Assembly: GCA_029778935.1 (NCBI GenBank)
Contig: JAKPBM010000463.1
Location: 1-9,370 of the forward strand
Source: Bacillota bacterium
GTDB taxonomy: Bacteria > Bacillota > Clostridia > Oscillospirales > QAMX01
Direction of reading: 5' to 3'
Length of the DNA: 9,370 bases
Part shown: piece after piece, positions 1-7,179 of the stretch
Numbering within the stretch: the first letter of the stretch is position 1
Layout of the letters: each line of letters begins with the position of its first letter
Made by a program: the position numbers and the translations under genes
Notes under the pieces: generated by a model
Told to the model about the DNA's origin: nothing
The model's input: the letters and a program-made list of their open reading frames with translations, nothing else
Databases searched by the model: none

Positions 1-145
1 TCATCTTGATGGTGGTGGTTTTACCCGCCCCGTTGGGGCCGATGAAGCCGAAGATTTCGCCCCGTTCAACGGTCAGGGACAGGCCGTCCACGGCGCGGAC
101 TTTTCCTTTGGAATAGCTCTTCACGAGGTTGGAAAGCTCAAGCAT
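1..145 (-). CDS. ABC transporter ATP-binding protein, N-terminal fragment (cut by window edge)
   Basis: This is the ATPase subunit of an ABC transporter, which would hydrolyse ATP on the cytoplasmic face to drive a membrane partner that lies outside the window. The visible 48 residues begin [14 protein letters not shown] and contain the Walker A motif [10 protein letters not shown] at about residues 37-46, preceded by the usual RGEIFGFI strand. The ATG at 145-143 is chosen because AAAGGAG (154-160) lies 8 bases upstream. The K(A/V)[27 protein letters not shown] style is typical of the DrrA/CcmA-type group that handles drugs, lipids or antimicrobial peptides, but the substrate cannot be told from this fragment. 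Walker B and the signature motif are beyond the left edge. The family call is firm and the subfamily is inference. Confidence 0.93.
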   Translation of the reverse strand, partial: MLELSNLVKSYSKGKVRAVDGLSLTVERGEIFGFIGPNGAGKTTTIKM

Positions 146-658
146 GCTGTATTCTCCTTTATAAGGGCTGACGCCCCGTTTTTTGTGTGACCCGATAGCT
201 AAGCGCAGTTGCGCCGGAAGCGTCTGCATCGCAACGCGCCGGCAAGGCCCGGCGGGCCGGAATCGCGGGTTTTTCTGCAGGGGGGTTCTTGCAAGGATTT
301 TGCGTCAATGGCTAGCATTATAACGGCCCAACTATATCATGCGGCAACGCGGGAACGGATTTTGGAGATTTTCGTAAGTCTGCATCGGAAGTTTCGTAGG
401 GATTACCGGAACCAAAATGCAGGGACGAGTATACCCTATACCGGAATCCCGGGCCAAGCACAGCGGCCCCGCCGGAATGCGGGGGCAATCGGGACATTTT
501 CCAAACCGGACACCGGTGCCGGTAGGGGTGTTTCCCTGATTGAATGCTTGTGCCCAGGAGGGCGTTTCCCAGACGGGGGAACAGCCGAGCCGTTTTCCCG
601 TTTCGCGTGGATGGCCCTTTGAAAATGGCGCGGGGAAAACACTTTGCAAACCTCAGCG
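146..658. other. 513-base gap without a supported gene; CCGG-rich short repeats
   Basis: No reading frame here has both a ribosome binding site and protein-like composition; the open frames on both strands are rich in Arg, Pro and Gly, as expected from GC-rich noncoding DNA. Three near-identical 13-base words of the form CCGGAATnnCGGG occur at 257-269, 441-453 and 472-484. Inverted repeats are also present: CGCCGG facing CCGGCG near 238-255, and ACCGG / CACCGGTG / CCGGT at 505-523. The recG end (659) and the ABC start (145) border the gap, so it should hold the end of the recG transcript and the ABC leader. I see no strong intrinsic terminator with a U-tract just after recG. The role of the repeats is unknown. 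Confidence 0.6.
317..347 (-). promoter_or_regulatory. Possible promoter for the ABC transporter gene
   Basis: On the minus strand a perfect TATAAT (317-322) is preceded, 19 bases upstream, by TTGCCG (342-347), which matches four of six -35 positions. The spacer is longer than the ideal 17 and the leader would be about 165 bases, so this is tentative. It lies in the only AT-richer patch of the gene-free stretch, and the ABC gene is the only nearby reading frame downstream in this direction. Confidence 0.35.
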
Positions 659-2734
659 CTAATTTAAGGTGTTTTTCGCCTCGTCGAAAAGTGCGGCGAC
701 TTGACTTGCCAGCAAAGCGTGCTCTGTTTGAGCCAGTTCCGGGTCTTCGTCCAGCAGATTTTCCGCGGCGGTCTGGGCTTCCTTTAAAATCGCCATGTCC
801 GCCGCCAGCGAAGCTAGCTTCAGCCCGGGCAGGCCGTGCTGCCGGCGCCCGAAGAAGTCGCCAGGGCCTCTTAAGGCCAAATCCTTTTCGGCGACGACAA
901 ACCCGTCGTTGGTTTTGCAGAGTACGTCCATGCGCTGGCGGGTGGTTTCGCTGTCAGACTGGCAAATAAGGATGCAGTAGGACTGGGCGTCGCCCCGGCC
1001 CACGCGGCCTCTGAGCTGGTGCAGCTGGGACAGGCCGAACCGCTCGGCGTTTTCCACAATCATCAGCGTGGCGTTGGGGTTGTCCACGCCCACTTCCACC
1101 ACCGTGGTGGACACCAGCACGTCCGTTTCCCGGGCCAGAAACCGCGCCATCACCGCTTCCTTTTCGGCGGATTTCATTTTGCCGTGCAAAACGTCCACCG
1201 AAAGGTCGGGGAACACGTTTTTCTGCAAATTTTCCGCGAAAGCCGTGGCGGCTTTGAGTTCCGCCGTGTCGCCCTCGTCCACCAGCGGGCAGACGATGTA
1301 GGTCTGGTGGCCTAAAGCCGCCTGCTTGCGCACGAAGGATTCGATGCGGGGCCGCATATCCTCGCCGACGCAGTAGGTGGCAACGTCCTTGCGGCCGGGC
1401 GGGCGCTCGTCTAAAATGGACAAATCCAAATCGCCGTATAAAATCAGCGCCAGCGTCCGCGGAATGGGCGTGGCGGACATGACCAGCACATGGGGCGGGG
1501 AAGATTCCACCGTGTCGCCGTCCAGACGGCTGCCTTTGGCGGCCAGGGCGGCCCGCTGGGCCACGCCGAAACGGTGCTGCTCGTCGCAGATCACAAGGCC
1601 CAGGTTGGGGAAGGCCACCTGTTCGGACAGAAGGGCGTGGGTGCCGATAATGAGGTCGGCTTCGTTAGCTTCGATGACTTCCCTTGCTTCTCTCTTGGCG
1701 GCGGCGGGCAGCCGGCCGGTTAAAAGCACGGCTTTCATGCCGAACCTGGCAAACAGGGGGGCCAGCTTCTGATGGTGCTGAGCGGCGAGGATTTCCGTCG
1801 GCGCCATTAAGGCCGTCTGCCGGCCGTTGCGGGCCACCTGGTAGGCCAGCGCCGCGGCCACCATGGTTTTGCCCGAACCGACGTCCCCCTGTACCAGCCG
1901 GTTCATGAGCCGGCCGCTCTGCATGTCCTCCATCGCTTCCGCAATGGCCAGTTTCTGCGCACCGGTCAGCTCGAAAGGCAAAGCGGCGTAAAACTCCTTC
2001 CAAGGGAAAGTGTATATTTTCGCCCCGGTCTGCCCCGTGCGGCGGTTTTTGAGCATCAAAAGCCCCAGCGCGAGCACAAACAGCTCGTCAAACACAAGCC
2101 TTCGGCGGGCTTTTTCCAGCAAATCGAAGCTTTCCGGCCGGTGAATCTGCCATAAGGCTTCCGCCAGGGGCATAAGGCCCAGTTCTTCCCGCAATGTGTC
2201 AGGCAAAGGGTCCTGCAGGCGGTCTTTTTCCAGCGCGTACGCTTGGGCTACGGCCTGCATGACGACTTTGCGGGTCAGTCCCTCCGTCAGCGGGTAGATG
2301 GGCTCAATGGAACCTTCGGGGACTTCCCCTTTGGAAAGAGGCGTAAACTCCGGGGAAGCGGCTTCCAGGCCGTAGGTGGTGCGGCTTACTTTGCCGTAAA
2401 AGAGGTAGGTTTTCCCGGGACGGAGCAGGTCTTTGACGTAATTTTGGTTGAAAAAGGCCAGGCGGATACGTGCCCGGTCGTCGCCGGCCACCGTGCGAAG
2501 CAGCGTCAGCCCGGGGCGGACGCGGGAAACCGTCACCGGCTCTAAAACGGTGGCGACGAAGGACTGTACCTTGTCGTTTTCCAGCGCCGATAAGGGCAGG
2601 ATTTTCGTTCTGTCCTCGTAGTCCCTGGGGTAGAAGTGGAGAAGCTGCCGGCGGGTGGTGATTCCCAGGCGGGCAAACGCCGCGCTTCGGGCAGGGCCGA
2701 CGCCTTTCAGCATGCGAATCTCCCGGTCTGACAA
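659..2734 (-). CDS. recG: ATP-dependent DNA helicase RecG
   Basis: RecG is a superfamily 2 double-strand DNA translocase that remodels stalled replication forks and branch-migrates Holliday junctions. With the TTG start at 2734 the protein has 691 residues, the usual RecG length. The N-terminal wedge/OB-fold region (about 10-230) opens with MLKGVGPARSAAFARLGI. The helicase core shows Walker A GDVGSGKT (283-290), the DEQH box (384-387), motif III SATPIPRTLA (420-429) and motif VI QLRGRVGRG (573-581). The C-terminal segment LRGPGDFFGRRQHG (about 620-633) is a RecG hallmark. The TTG is chosen because AAGGAGG (2743-2749) sits 8 bases upstream; an open frame continuing to 2881 has no such signal and would overlap the upstream methyltransferase by 134 bases. 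The ribosome binding site overlaps the methyltransferase stop codon, implying coupled translation. All core motifs look intact. The stop is TAG at 659-661. Confidence 0.97.
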   Translation of the reverse strand: MSDREIRMLKGVGPARSAAFARLGITTRRQLLHFYPRDYEDRTKILPLSALENDKVQSFVATVLEPVTVSRVRPGLTLLRTVAGDDRARIRLAFFNQNYVKDLLRPGKTYLFYGKVSRTTYGLEAASPEFTPLSKGEVPEGSIEPIYPLTEGLTRKVVMQAVAQAYALEKDRLQDPLPDTLREELGLMPLAEALWQIHRPESFDLLEKARRRLVFDELFVLALGLLMLKNRRTGQTGAKIYTFPWKEFYAALPFELTGAQKLAIAEAMEDMQSGRLMNRLVQGDVGSGKTMVAAALAYQVARNGRQTALMAPTEILAAQHHQKLAPLFARFGMKAVLLTGRLPAAAKREAREVIEANEADLIIGTHALLSEQVAFPNLGLVICDEQHRFGVAQRAALAAKGSRLDGDTVESSPPHVLVMSATPIPRTLALILYGDLDLSILDERPPGRKDVATYCVGEDMRPRIESFVRKQAALGHQTYIVCPLVDEGDTAELKAATAFAENLQKNVFPDLSVDVLHGKMKSAEKEAVMARFLARETDVLVSTTVVEVGVDNPNATLMIVENAERFGLSQLHQLRGRVGRGDAQSYCILICQSDSETTRQRMDVLCKTNDGFVVAEKDLALRGPGDFFGRRQHGLPGLKLASLAADMAILKEAQTAAENLLDEDPELAQTEHALLASQVAALFDEAKNTLN

Positions 2735-2740
2735 AGGGGC

Positions 2741-2750
2741 CACCTCCTTA
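2741..2750 (-). promoter_or_regulatory. Ribosome binding site of recG overlapping the upstream stop codon
   Basis: On the minus strand TAAGGAGGTG carries both the TAA stop of the methyltransferase (2748-2750) and a near-perfect Shine-Dalgarno sequence. It lies 8 bases before a TTG (2732-2734). This site decides the recG start and suggests that ribosomes finishing the methyltransferase reinitiate on recG. Confidence 0.85.
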
Positions 2751-3503
2751 GCCCTTGACGGCTTTTCCGCGCAGCCGCACATAGTCGGCATACCACGCGC
2801 CGTCATACCACAAAACGGGCGCAAGTACTTCTTCCGCTTCGGAAAGGATTGCTTCGGCCGTTTCGGGCGGAACCTGTTCAAACGGTTTTTTTAAAAACAT
2901 ACGGATAAAGTCTGCAAGGCCATGCTCTCCTTCCAGCCGGGTGGGGCGGTCAAACAGCGTGAGAAAGGAAACGGAAAAACCGGCTTCTTCCAATAAGGAT
3001 TGGTACTCCTCGGCGGAAGGGAAATAAAACGGCACGGCGTAGGAAAGCCCTCTCCGGGCAAAGGCCTTTTCCAACGCCCTATGTATGGCGGCGTTGTTGC
3101 CTTTTCCGCCCATTTCAAAGACAAACCGGCCGGAGTCTTTCAACGCGCTGTACACGCAGCGCAGCACGGCGGGCTGCTTTTCTCTGTTAATCCAATGGAG
3201 CACGGCGTTGGAGAGGATGGCGTCAAAGGGCGCTTTTGGCGCAAAATCCGCCGCGTCGGCACAGAGAAAGGGAAGGTCGGGATACCTGGCTCTGGCTGCG
3301 GCCAGCATTTCCTCTGAAACGTCCATGCCGTAAGCTTGGGCCCCCAGGTCGGCCATGGCCCGGGTCAGGCGCCCGTTGCCGCAGCCCAAATCCAGCACCC
3401 GTTCGCCCGGTTTCAGCTCCAGAAGCGGCAGCAAATCGCCGCCGTAGGCCGATACATATTGAAATTTTTGCGAATACGTCTCCGCATCCCAGACATAGCC
3501 CAT
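2748..3503 (-). CDS. Class I SAM-dependent methyltransferase (trans-aconitate methyltransferase-like)
   Basis: This is a cytoplasmic SAM-dependent methyltransferase of 251 residues; the acceptor is unknown. The SAM-binding motif I VLDLGCGNG is at 36-44, the acidic motif II residue is in GMDVS (D61), and a motif IV-like FDAILSNAVLHWI lies at 93-105. The opening WDAETYSQKFQYVSAYG and the HW after motif IV resemble the Tam / trans-aconitate 2-methyltransferase group, where W-x-x-x-x-Y near the start helps close the SAM pocket. That similarity does not prove aconitate as substrate. The ATG at 3503 is chosen because GAGGG (3510-3514) lies 6 bases upstream; a TTG seven codons earlier at 3524 lacks a good site. 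The gene sits between fakA (63 bases upstream) and recG (13 bases downstream), so it is probably co-transcribed and may feed recG translation. It is not part of the core YloU-YloV-RecG set and may be a lineage-specific insertion. Confidence 0.88.
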   Translation of the reverse strand: MGYVWDAETYSQKFQYVSAYGGDLLPLLELKPGERVLDLGCGNGRLTRAMADLGAQAYGMDVSEEMLAAARARYPDLPFLCADAADFAPKAPFDAILSNAVLHWINREKQPAVLRCVYSALKDSGRFVFEMGGKGNNAAIHRALEKAFARRGLSYAVPFYFPSAEEYQSLLEEAGFSVSFLTLFDRPTRLEGEHGLADFIRMFLKKPFEQVPPETAEAILSEAEEVLAPVLWYDGAWYADYVRLRGKAVKG

Positions 3504-3522
3504 AGTTTTCCCTCGATATGAC

Positions 3523-3557
3523 AAAACCGCCCCGCGCCCAAAAAGGAGGCAGGGCGG
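3523..3557 (-). terminator. Weak hairpin with short U-run between fakA and the methyltransferase
   Basis: On the minus strand CCGCCC (3552-3557) pairs perfectly with GGGCGG (3527-3532) around a 19-base loop, and the second arm is followed by TTTT (3523-3526). It begins 10 bases after the fakA stop. The 6-bp stem, long loop and short U-run make it at best a partial terminator, which would lower expression of the methyltransferase and recG relative to fakA. It could equally be chance in GC-rich DNA. Confidence 0.35.
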
Positions 3558-3566
3558 CCAATTGGC

Positions 3567-5228
3567 TTATTCGACCCCGATCATATAGTAGTAGACAGGC
3601 TGGCCGCCTTCCACAAGCGTAATTTCCGCCCGGGGGCCGGCAACTTTCTGCAGGGTATTCATCAGCAGGTCGTTGGTTTCCTCGTCGGCTCCTTCGCCGG
3701 CAAACACCGTGATGAAGGAAGCATCGGCCACGCCCAAAGCGTTGGCGAGCTTTTCAAACAGCGAGGAAAGGTCGTTTCCGGTGCCTACCAGCTTGCCGCC
3801 GACCAAAGCCAGATAGTCGCCTTCGCGGATGGCCACGTCGTCAAACTGCGAATCTCTGGCGGCGTACGTTACCAGGCCGGAGCGGACGTTGGCCGCCGCC
3901 TGCGTCATGTTTTCCCTGTTTTCCTCCACGTCGGCGTCCGGGTCGAAGGCGAGCATGGCGGCGACACCTTCGGGGATGGACTTCGTAGGCAGCACGACGA
4001 TCTGCTTTTCCGTCAGATGGGCGGCCTGTTCGGCGGAAAGGATGATGTTTTTGTTGTTGGGAAGGACGAACACCACCTCGGCGGGGGTCTTGTTGACCGA
4101 GCGGAGAATGTCCTCCGTCGAGGGGTTCATGGTCTGGCCGCCTTCCACCGTGTTGTCGACGCCCAGATCGGCAAATACGCTCAAAACGCCCTGCCCCGCC
4201 GCCACGGCCACAAAGCCGTATTTTCTTTCCGGCGGCGCGACGAAGCTGTCCGCGTCGGGGGCCGGTTCCTCGGTGTCCTCGTCGATGTGCAGCTTGGAGT
4301 GGTGCTGCTCGCGCATGTTGTCGATTTTAATGCTGGTCAGCGAGCCGTAGGTCAAACCTTCCTGCAGCACAAGCCCCGGGTTGTTCGTATGCACGTGGAT
4401 TTTGATGACTTCGCCGTCGTCCACCACGACTACGCAGTCGCCCTGGGATTCCAAAAAGGCCTGCAGCTTGGCCGCGCTCTTGTTGGGGGCGTCTTCCTCG
4501 ATTTTGATGATAAATTCCGTGCAGTAGCCGAATTCGATGTTTTCGGTCTCGTATTCGGCAAAGAGGTTACGGTCGGCGCCGTGGTCCCCCGTTGGTTCTT
4601 CCGGCTTCAGCTCGTTGCCGCGGACGGCTTCCAGAAAGCCTTCCAGAATGCGGCACCAGCCCATGCCGCCGGCGTCCACAACCCCGGCTTTGGCCAGAAC
4701 GGGGTTCTGCTCCGGCGTTTTGGCCAAAGCGGCCTTGGCCGCGTCCAGCGCGTGTTGCAAAACGGCTTCGATGTCGTCCGTTTCCAACGCGGTTTTTCTC
4801 GCCGCGTCGGCGGCCTTGCGGGCGACGGTCAGAATCGTGCCCTCAGCGGGCTTATTGACGGCGCTGTACGCCCGGTCCACGCCGGCTTTCATGGCGGCGG
4901 CAAAGGCGGCGGCGTTGGCGTTTTCCATGTCTTTCATATGTTTGGCCATGCCGCTGAATAACAGGCAGGTGATAACGCCCGAGTTGCCGTGGGCGCCGCG
5001 GAGAAGCAGCGAAGCCGCCTTTTCCGCCACGCGGTTTAAGTGTTTCGTTTCCATGGCGGAAACTTCGGGCGCGGCGTAGTTTAACGTCAGGTACATATTG
5101 GTACCCGTGTCGCCGTCGGGCACGGGAAATACGTTCAGTTCATTGAGAGCCTGCTTGTGGCGGGCAATCAAAACAGTGGCGTTGTTCAGCATGATTTTAA
5201 AATCAACGCCGGTAATTATCTTCTTCAA
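3567..5228 (-). CDS. fakA: Fatty acid kinase FakA / DAK2-domain protein (YloV)
   Basis: FakA phosphorylates fatty acids held by a FakB carrier, giving acyl-phosphate for phospholipid synthesis. The protein has 553 residues, matching characterised FakA length. The N-terminal DhaL-like nucleotide domain (about 1-200) has the Mg-binding loop PVPDGDTGTNM (35-45, with D38 and D40) and the RGAHGNSGVI loop (77-86). The middle domain has C236 in FGYCTEF and H278/H280 in IKIHVHT, matching the Cys-His-His zinc site described for staphylococcal FakA. The C-terminal domain (about 335-553) carries GGQTMNPS (363-370), PNNKN (390-394) and a terminal GGQPVYYY. The start is TTG at 5228, with GGGGAG (5239-5244) 10 bases upstream and GGAG only 4 bases away; this start keeps the conserved first helix that an internal ATG at residue 13 would clip. 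It follows the asp23-like gene by 24 bases, the classic Firmicutes pair. No fakB is in the window. Confidence 0.95.
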   Translation of the reverse strand: MKKIITGVDFKIMLNNATVLIARHKQALNELNVFPVPDGDTGTNMYLTLNYAAPEVSAMETKHLNRVAEKAASLLLRGAHGNSGVITCLLFSGMAKHMKDMENANAAAFAAAMKAGVDRAYSAVNKPAEGTILTVARKAADAARKTALETDDIEAVLQHALDAAKAALAKTPEQNPVLAKAGVVDAGGMGWCRILEGFLEAVRGNELKPEEPTGDHGADRNLFAEYETENIEFGYCTEFIIKIEEDAPNKSAAKLQAFLESQGDCVVVVDDGEVIKIHVHTNNPGLVLQEGLTYGSLTSIKIDNMREQHHSKLHIDEDTEEPAPDADSFVAPPERKYGFVAVAAGQGVLSVFADLGVDNTVEGGQTMNPSTEDILRSVNKTPAEVVFVLPNNKNIILSAEQAAHLTEKQIVVLPTKSIPEGVAAMLAFDPDADVEENRENMTQAAANVRSGLVTYAARDSQFDDVAIREGDYLALVGGKLVGTGNDLSSLFEKLANALGVADASFITVFAGEGADEETNDLLMNTLQKVAGPRAEITLVEGGQPVYYYMIGVE

Positions 5229-5252
5229 AGCACTCCAACTCCCCGAAAAGCT

Positions 5253-5606
5253 TTAGTCTGCGTGGCTGACCGTAACGGCGTCGATGTAAACGTCTACGCG
5301 GTTGACCTTGACGCCGGTAACGCTTTCCACGGTGTAGCGGACCTCGCTCATAATCGACTGACCAACGGTGCGCATGTTGACGCCGTGTTCGATCACGACA
5401 TGCAGCTCTATATCGATCCGGTTGTTGTCCACCCGGATCTTCACGCCTTTGGGGAAGTGCCCCCTGGGAAGGCAGATGATTCCGTCCTTCAGGCTTTTCC
5501 GGGCCAAACCCTTGACGCCGAAGCAGTTTAAGGCCGCGTAGCCGACAATGGCGGCGATCACTTCGTCGGTGATGTGAATCGTGCCGCGCTTGGTGATCAG
5601 CTTCAT
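5253..5606 (-). CDS. Asp23/Gls24 family envelope-stress protein (YloU-like)
   Basis: This is a small cytoplasmic protein of 117 residues in the Asp23/Gls24 (DUF322) family, associated with cell envelope homeostasis. The diagnostic pattern is clear: GTIHITDEVIAAIVGYAAL at about 8-26, FGVKGLA, then a repeated beta-strand region IDIELHVVIEHGVNM and a closing VNRVDVYIDAV. No signal peptide or membrane segment is visible, as usual for the soluble members. The ATG at 5606 is preferred because GGAGG (5617-5621) lies 10 bases upstream; a TTG eight codons earlier (5630) would place that site inside the gene. It is the first gene of the cluster, behind the 5673-5701 promoter, and precedes fakA by 24 bases, the arrangement seen for yloU-yloV in many Firmicutes. 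Confidence 0.94.
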   Translation of the reverse strand: MKLITKRGTIHITDEVIAAIVGYAALNCFGVKGLARKSLKDGIICLPRGHFPKGVKIRVDNNRIDIELHVVIEHGVNMRTVGQSIMSEVRYTVESVTGVKVNRVDVYIDAVTVSHAD

Positions 5607-5672
5607 TCCCTTTTCGCCTCCGTTTCTCAAAAAGGAAAACAGGTTCTAAAACAATACTTGCTTTGTCTTATT

Positions 5673-5701
5673 ATTTTACTATAAATAATAAAAAAGCACA
5701 A
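5673..5701 (-). promoter_or_regulatory. Sigma-A-type promoter of the asp23-fakA-methyltransferase-recG cluster
   Basis: On the minus strand TTGTGC (5696-5701) and TAAAAT (5673-5678) are separated by exactly 17 bases of AT-rich sequence, within the most AT-rich patch of the window. Transcription would start near 5666, giving a leader of about 60 bases before the ATG at 5606. The -35 matches four of six consensus positions and the -10 five of six. Confidence 0.7.
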
Positions 5702-5713
5702 GGGAAAAATTGG

Positions 5714-5743
5714 GGAAAACACCGTTTTGCATAAAGCAAAACG
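5714..5743 (-). terminator. Intrinsic terminator after the pyridoxal kinase-like gene
   Basis: On the minus strand CGTTTTGC and GCAAAACG form a perfect 8-bp stem (5736-5743 with 5723-5730) around the loop TTTAT, followed by GTGTTTT. It lies about 75 bases after the kinase stop and just before the next cluster's promoter, where a terminator is expected. The stem is not very GC-rich and the U-tract is interrupted, so efficiency may be moderate. On the plus strand the stem has no T-tract. Confidence 0.7.
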
Positions 5744-5817
5744 CCCGGCGGCAAACTGAAACTGTTCTGCCCTCGGGTAAAAGCAATGTTTTGTAAACGG
5801 AGGCGGGTTTTGGGCCC

Positions 5818-6654
5818 TTATTCCGTAAACAGCCCGCCGGAAAGATTCGGAAGGTACGGCTCGAAACAGACGCCGCGGCGGGGCGTGTCTTCGTATTGGG
5901 TGCTTTGCTCCATGGCGAAGTAGACAAAGCGGGCGGCGGAGGCGACGCTTTCGGCAAAGCTGTGGCCGTTTAAGATGCCGCCGAGCAGAACGCTGGTAAA
6001 CAGCTCGCCCGTGCCGTTCATGTGGAACATATGGCGCGGGCTGTCGATTTCAAAATACGTTCCGTCCTCATACAGGCAGTTGCAAAGCCGTTTTCCCCGG
6101 CAGACGCCGGTGATGACGACTTTTTTGCTGCCCAAAGCGGCGATTTTCTCCGCCATTTGGCGGGTCAGCGCGGAGGAAGCCTCCTCGCCGGGGTAGTCCA
6201 TGCCGGTTAACACGCAGGCTTCCGTTAAATTGGGGGTAACGATATCCGCATGGGCGACCAGTTCGCCCATTTTTTCGCACATTTCTTTGGTATACGTTTT
6301 GTATACGCGGCCGTGGTCGCCCATGACCGGGTCGATGACGGCCAGGCGGGCGCCAAAGCGCTTCGAAAGCGTGGCGATGCTCTCAATCTGCGCGGCCGAG
6401 CCTAAAAAGCCGGAGTACACGGCGTCGGCCGTCAGCCCGATGGCTTCCCAGGCGGCAAGGTATTCTTCCGTATGGGGCGAAAGGTCCCGCATGAAAAAGT
6501 GGGGCAAAGACGTATCGGAAGATAAAAACGCCGTGGGCAGAGGGCAGACCTCCACGCCGCAGGCGGAAAGCACCGGGATCACAACGCTTAAGGCGCATTT
6601 GCCGTAACCGGCGATGTCATGGGCGGCGATGACCCTTGGAAGTGTTTTGGGCAT
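5818..6654 (-). CDS. Pyridoxal/pyridoxamine kinase-like protein (PfkB/ribokinase superfamily)
   Basis: The protein has 278 residues and fits the Firmicutes pyridoxamine kinase group, which phosphorylates B6 vitamers with ATP in the salvage route to PLP. Family marks in order are AHDIAGYGKCALSV (11-24), CPLPTAFLSS (37-46), VYSGFLGS (79-86), DPVMGDHG (108-115), TPNLTEA (140-146) and an anion-hole-like GTGELF (214-219). Two positions are odd. The base normally seen as Asp in GTGD is Glu here (E217, GAG codon). The substrate-side motif usually read as H-T (NHT or THT) is SDT, with D47 in place of His. Neither looks like decay, since the frame is intact and full length. The ATG at 6654 has AAAAAGGAG 8 bases upstream. 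It is last in a three-gene minus cluster, 46 bases after the CBS gene. Activity could be reduced or the substrate could differ. Confidence 0.88.
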   Translation of the reverse strand: MPKTLPRVIAAHDIAGYGKCALSVVIPVLSACGVEVCPLPTAFLSSDTSLPHFFMRDLSPHTEEYLAAWEAIGLTADAVYSGFLGSAAQIESIATLSKRFGARLAVIDPVMGDHGRVYKTYTKEMCEKMGELVAHADIVTPNLTEACVLTGMDYPGEEASSALTRQMAEKIAALGSKKVVITGVCRGKRLCNCLYEDGTYFEIDSPRHMFHMNGTGELFTSVLLGGILNGHSFAESVASAARFVYFAMEQSTQYEDTPRRGVCFEPYLPNLSGGLFTE

Positions 6655-6700
6655 GGTTCAGGCTCCTTTTTATGTATGGCCCAGGGGGCCGGAATAGGGC

Positions 6701-7123
6701 TTACTCCGCCGGCTCCGAAATCTCCGCCAGCGCCAGGGCTGCTTCCATGTCGCAGCTTCGGGCGCGGGCGATGTCGCCGATGGACAGCATGCCGACCAGT
6801 GCGCCGTTTTTTGTCACCGGCAGGCGCCGCACCTTGTTCGCGGACATGAGGGAAGCGGCTTCCCTGACGTCGGCGTCGGCGGGCACGGTGACGACGTTGC
6901 GCGTCATCAGCGCGGAAACGGGCGTTTCGGCCGGGTCCCTTTCAGCGGCTACGCAGCGGATTATGATGTCGCGGTCGGTCAGAATCCCGCGCAGGCGGCC
7001 ATCCTCCCCCACAACGGGCAGCGCGCCGATGTCGTGGCGGCAAAGCAACCGGGCCGCTTCCATAGCCGAGGAAGTTTCGGAAACGGAGACGACGTTTGCG
7101 CGCATGAGTTTGTAAACCCGCAT
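6701..7123 (-). CDS. Tandem CBS-domain protein
   Basis: This is a small soluble protein of 140 residues made almost wholly of two CBS domains, a module that binds adenosyl ligands such as AMP, ATP or SAM and acts as an energy or metabolite sensor. CBS1 is at about 4-62 (VYKLMRANVVSVSETSSAME to RGILTDRDIIIR) and CBS2 at about 70-125 (VSALMTRNVVTVPADADVRE to GMLSIGDIARA). The TDRDI and GDIA endings are typical ligand-contact segments. No DNA-binding or transporter domain is attached, so its partner is unknown. The ATG at 7123 has AAAGGAGGA (7131-7139) with an 8-base spacer; an in-frame extension to 7177 lacks such a site and runs through palindromic sequence. It sits between the NodB-like gene (77 bases upstream) and the kinase-like gene (46 bases downstream), so regulating one of these is possible but unproven. 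Confidence 0.93.
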   Translation of the reverse strand: MRVYKLMRANVVSVSETSSAMEAARLLCRHDIGALPVVGEDGRLRGILTDRDIIIRCVAAERDPAETPVSALMTRNVVTVPADADVREAASLMSANKVRRLPVTKNGALVGMLSIGDIARARSCDMEAALALAEISEPAE

Positions 7124-7142
7124 GGCCCGCTCCTCCTTTATG

Positions 7143-7179
7143 GGGCAAAGATTGCCCTTGTAGTATGCCCCGGGCAAAA
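7143..7179 (-). promoter_or_regulatory. Paired GGGCAA inverted repeats before the CBS gene
   Basis: Between the NodB-like and CBS genes there are four GGGCA(A) half-sites in 37 bases. On the plus strand GGGCAA (7143-7148) faces TTGCCC (7152-7157) across a three-base loop, and TGCCC (7166-7170) faces GGGCA (7172-7176). The first pair ends four bases before the ribosome binding site of the CBS gene. It may be an RNA hairpin tuning that gene or a repressor operator; neither arm is followed by a U-run, so it is not a terminator. Confidence 0.5.

Noticed and set aside
165..184. GGGC-TGAC-GCCC followed by a T-run on the plus strand, looking like a terminator
   Set aside because: The stem is only 4 bp and no plus-strand gene ends nearby, so chance is the simpler reading.
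209..622. Open frame of 137 codons on the plus strand in the gap, and minus-strand frames at 332-649 and 436-642
   Set aside because: No ribosome binding sites, composition dominated by Arg/Pro/Gly, and no recognisable motif on either strand.
2735..2881. N-terminal extension of recG to an upstream start (740 residues)
   Set aside because: It would overlap the methyltransferase by 134 bases and lacks a ribosome binding site. The TTG at 2734 has an excellent one and gives the usual RecG length.
4017..4961. Long plus-strand open frame (314 codons) opposite fakA, and another at 3829-4350
   Set aside because: These are antisense shadows in GC-rich DNA. fakA on the other strand has every family motif, and the shadow proteins are low-complexity His/Gly/Val or Ser/Ala sequences.
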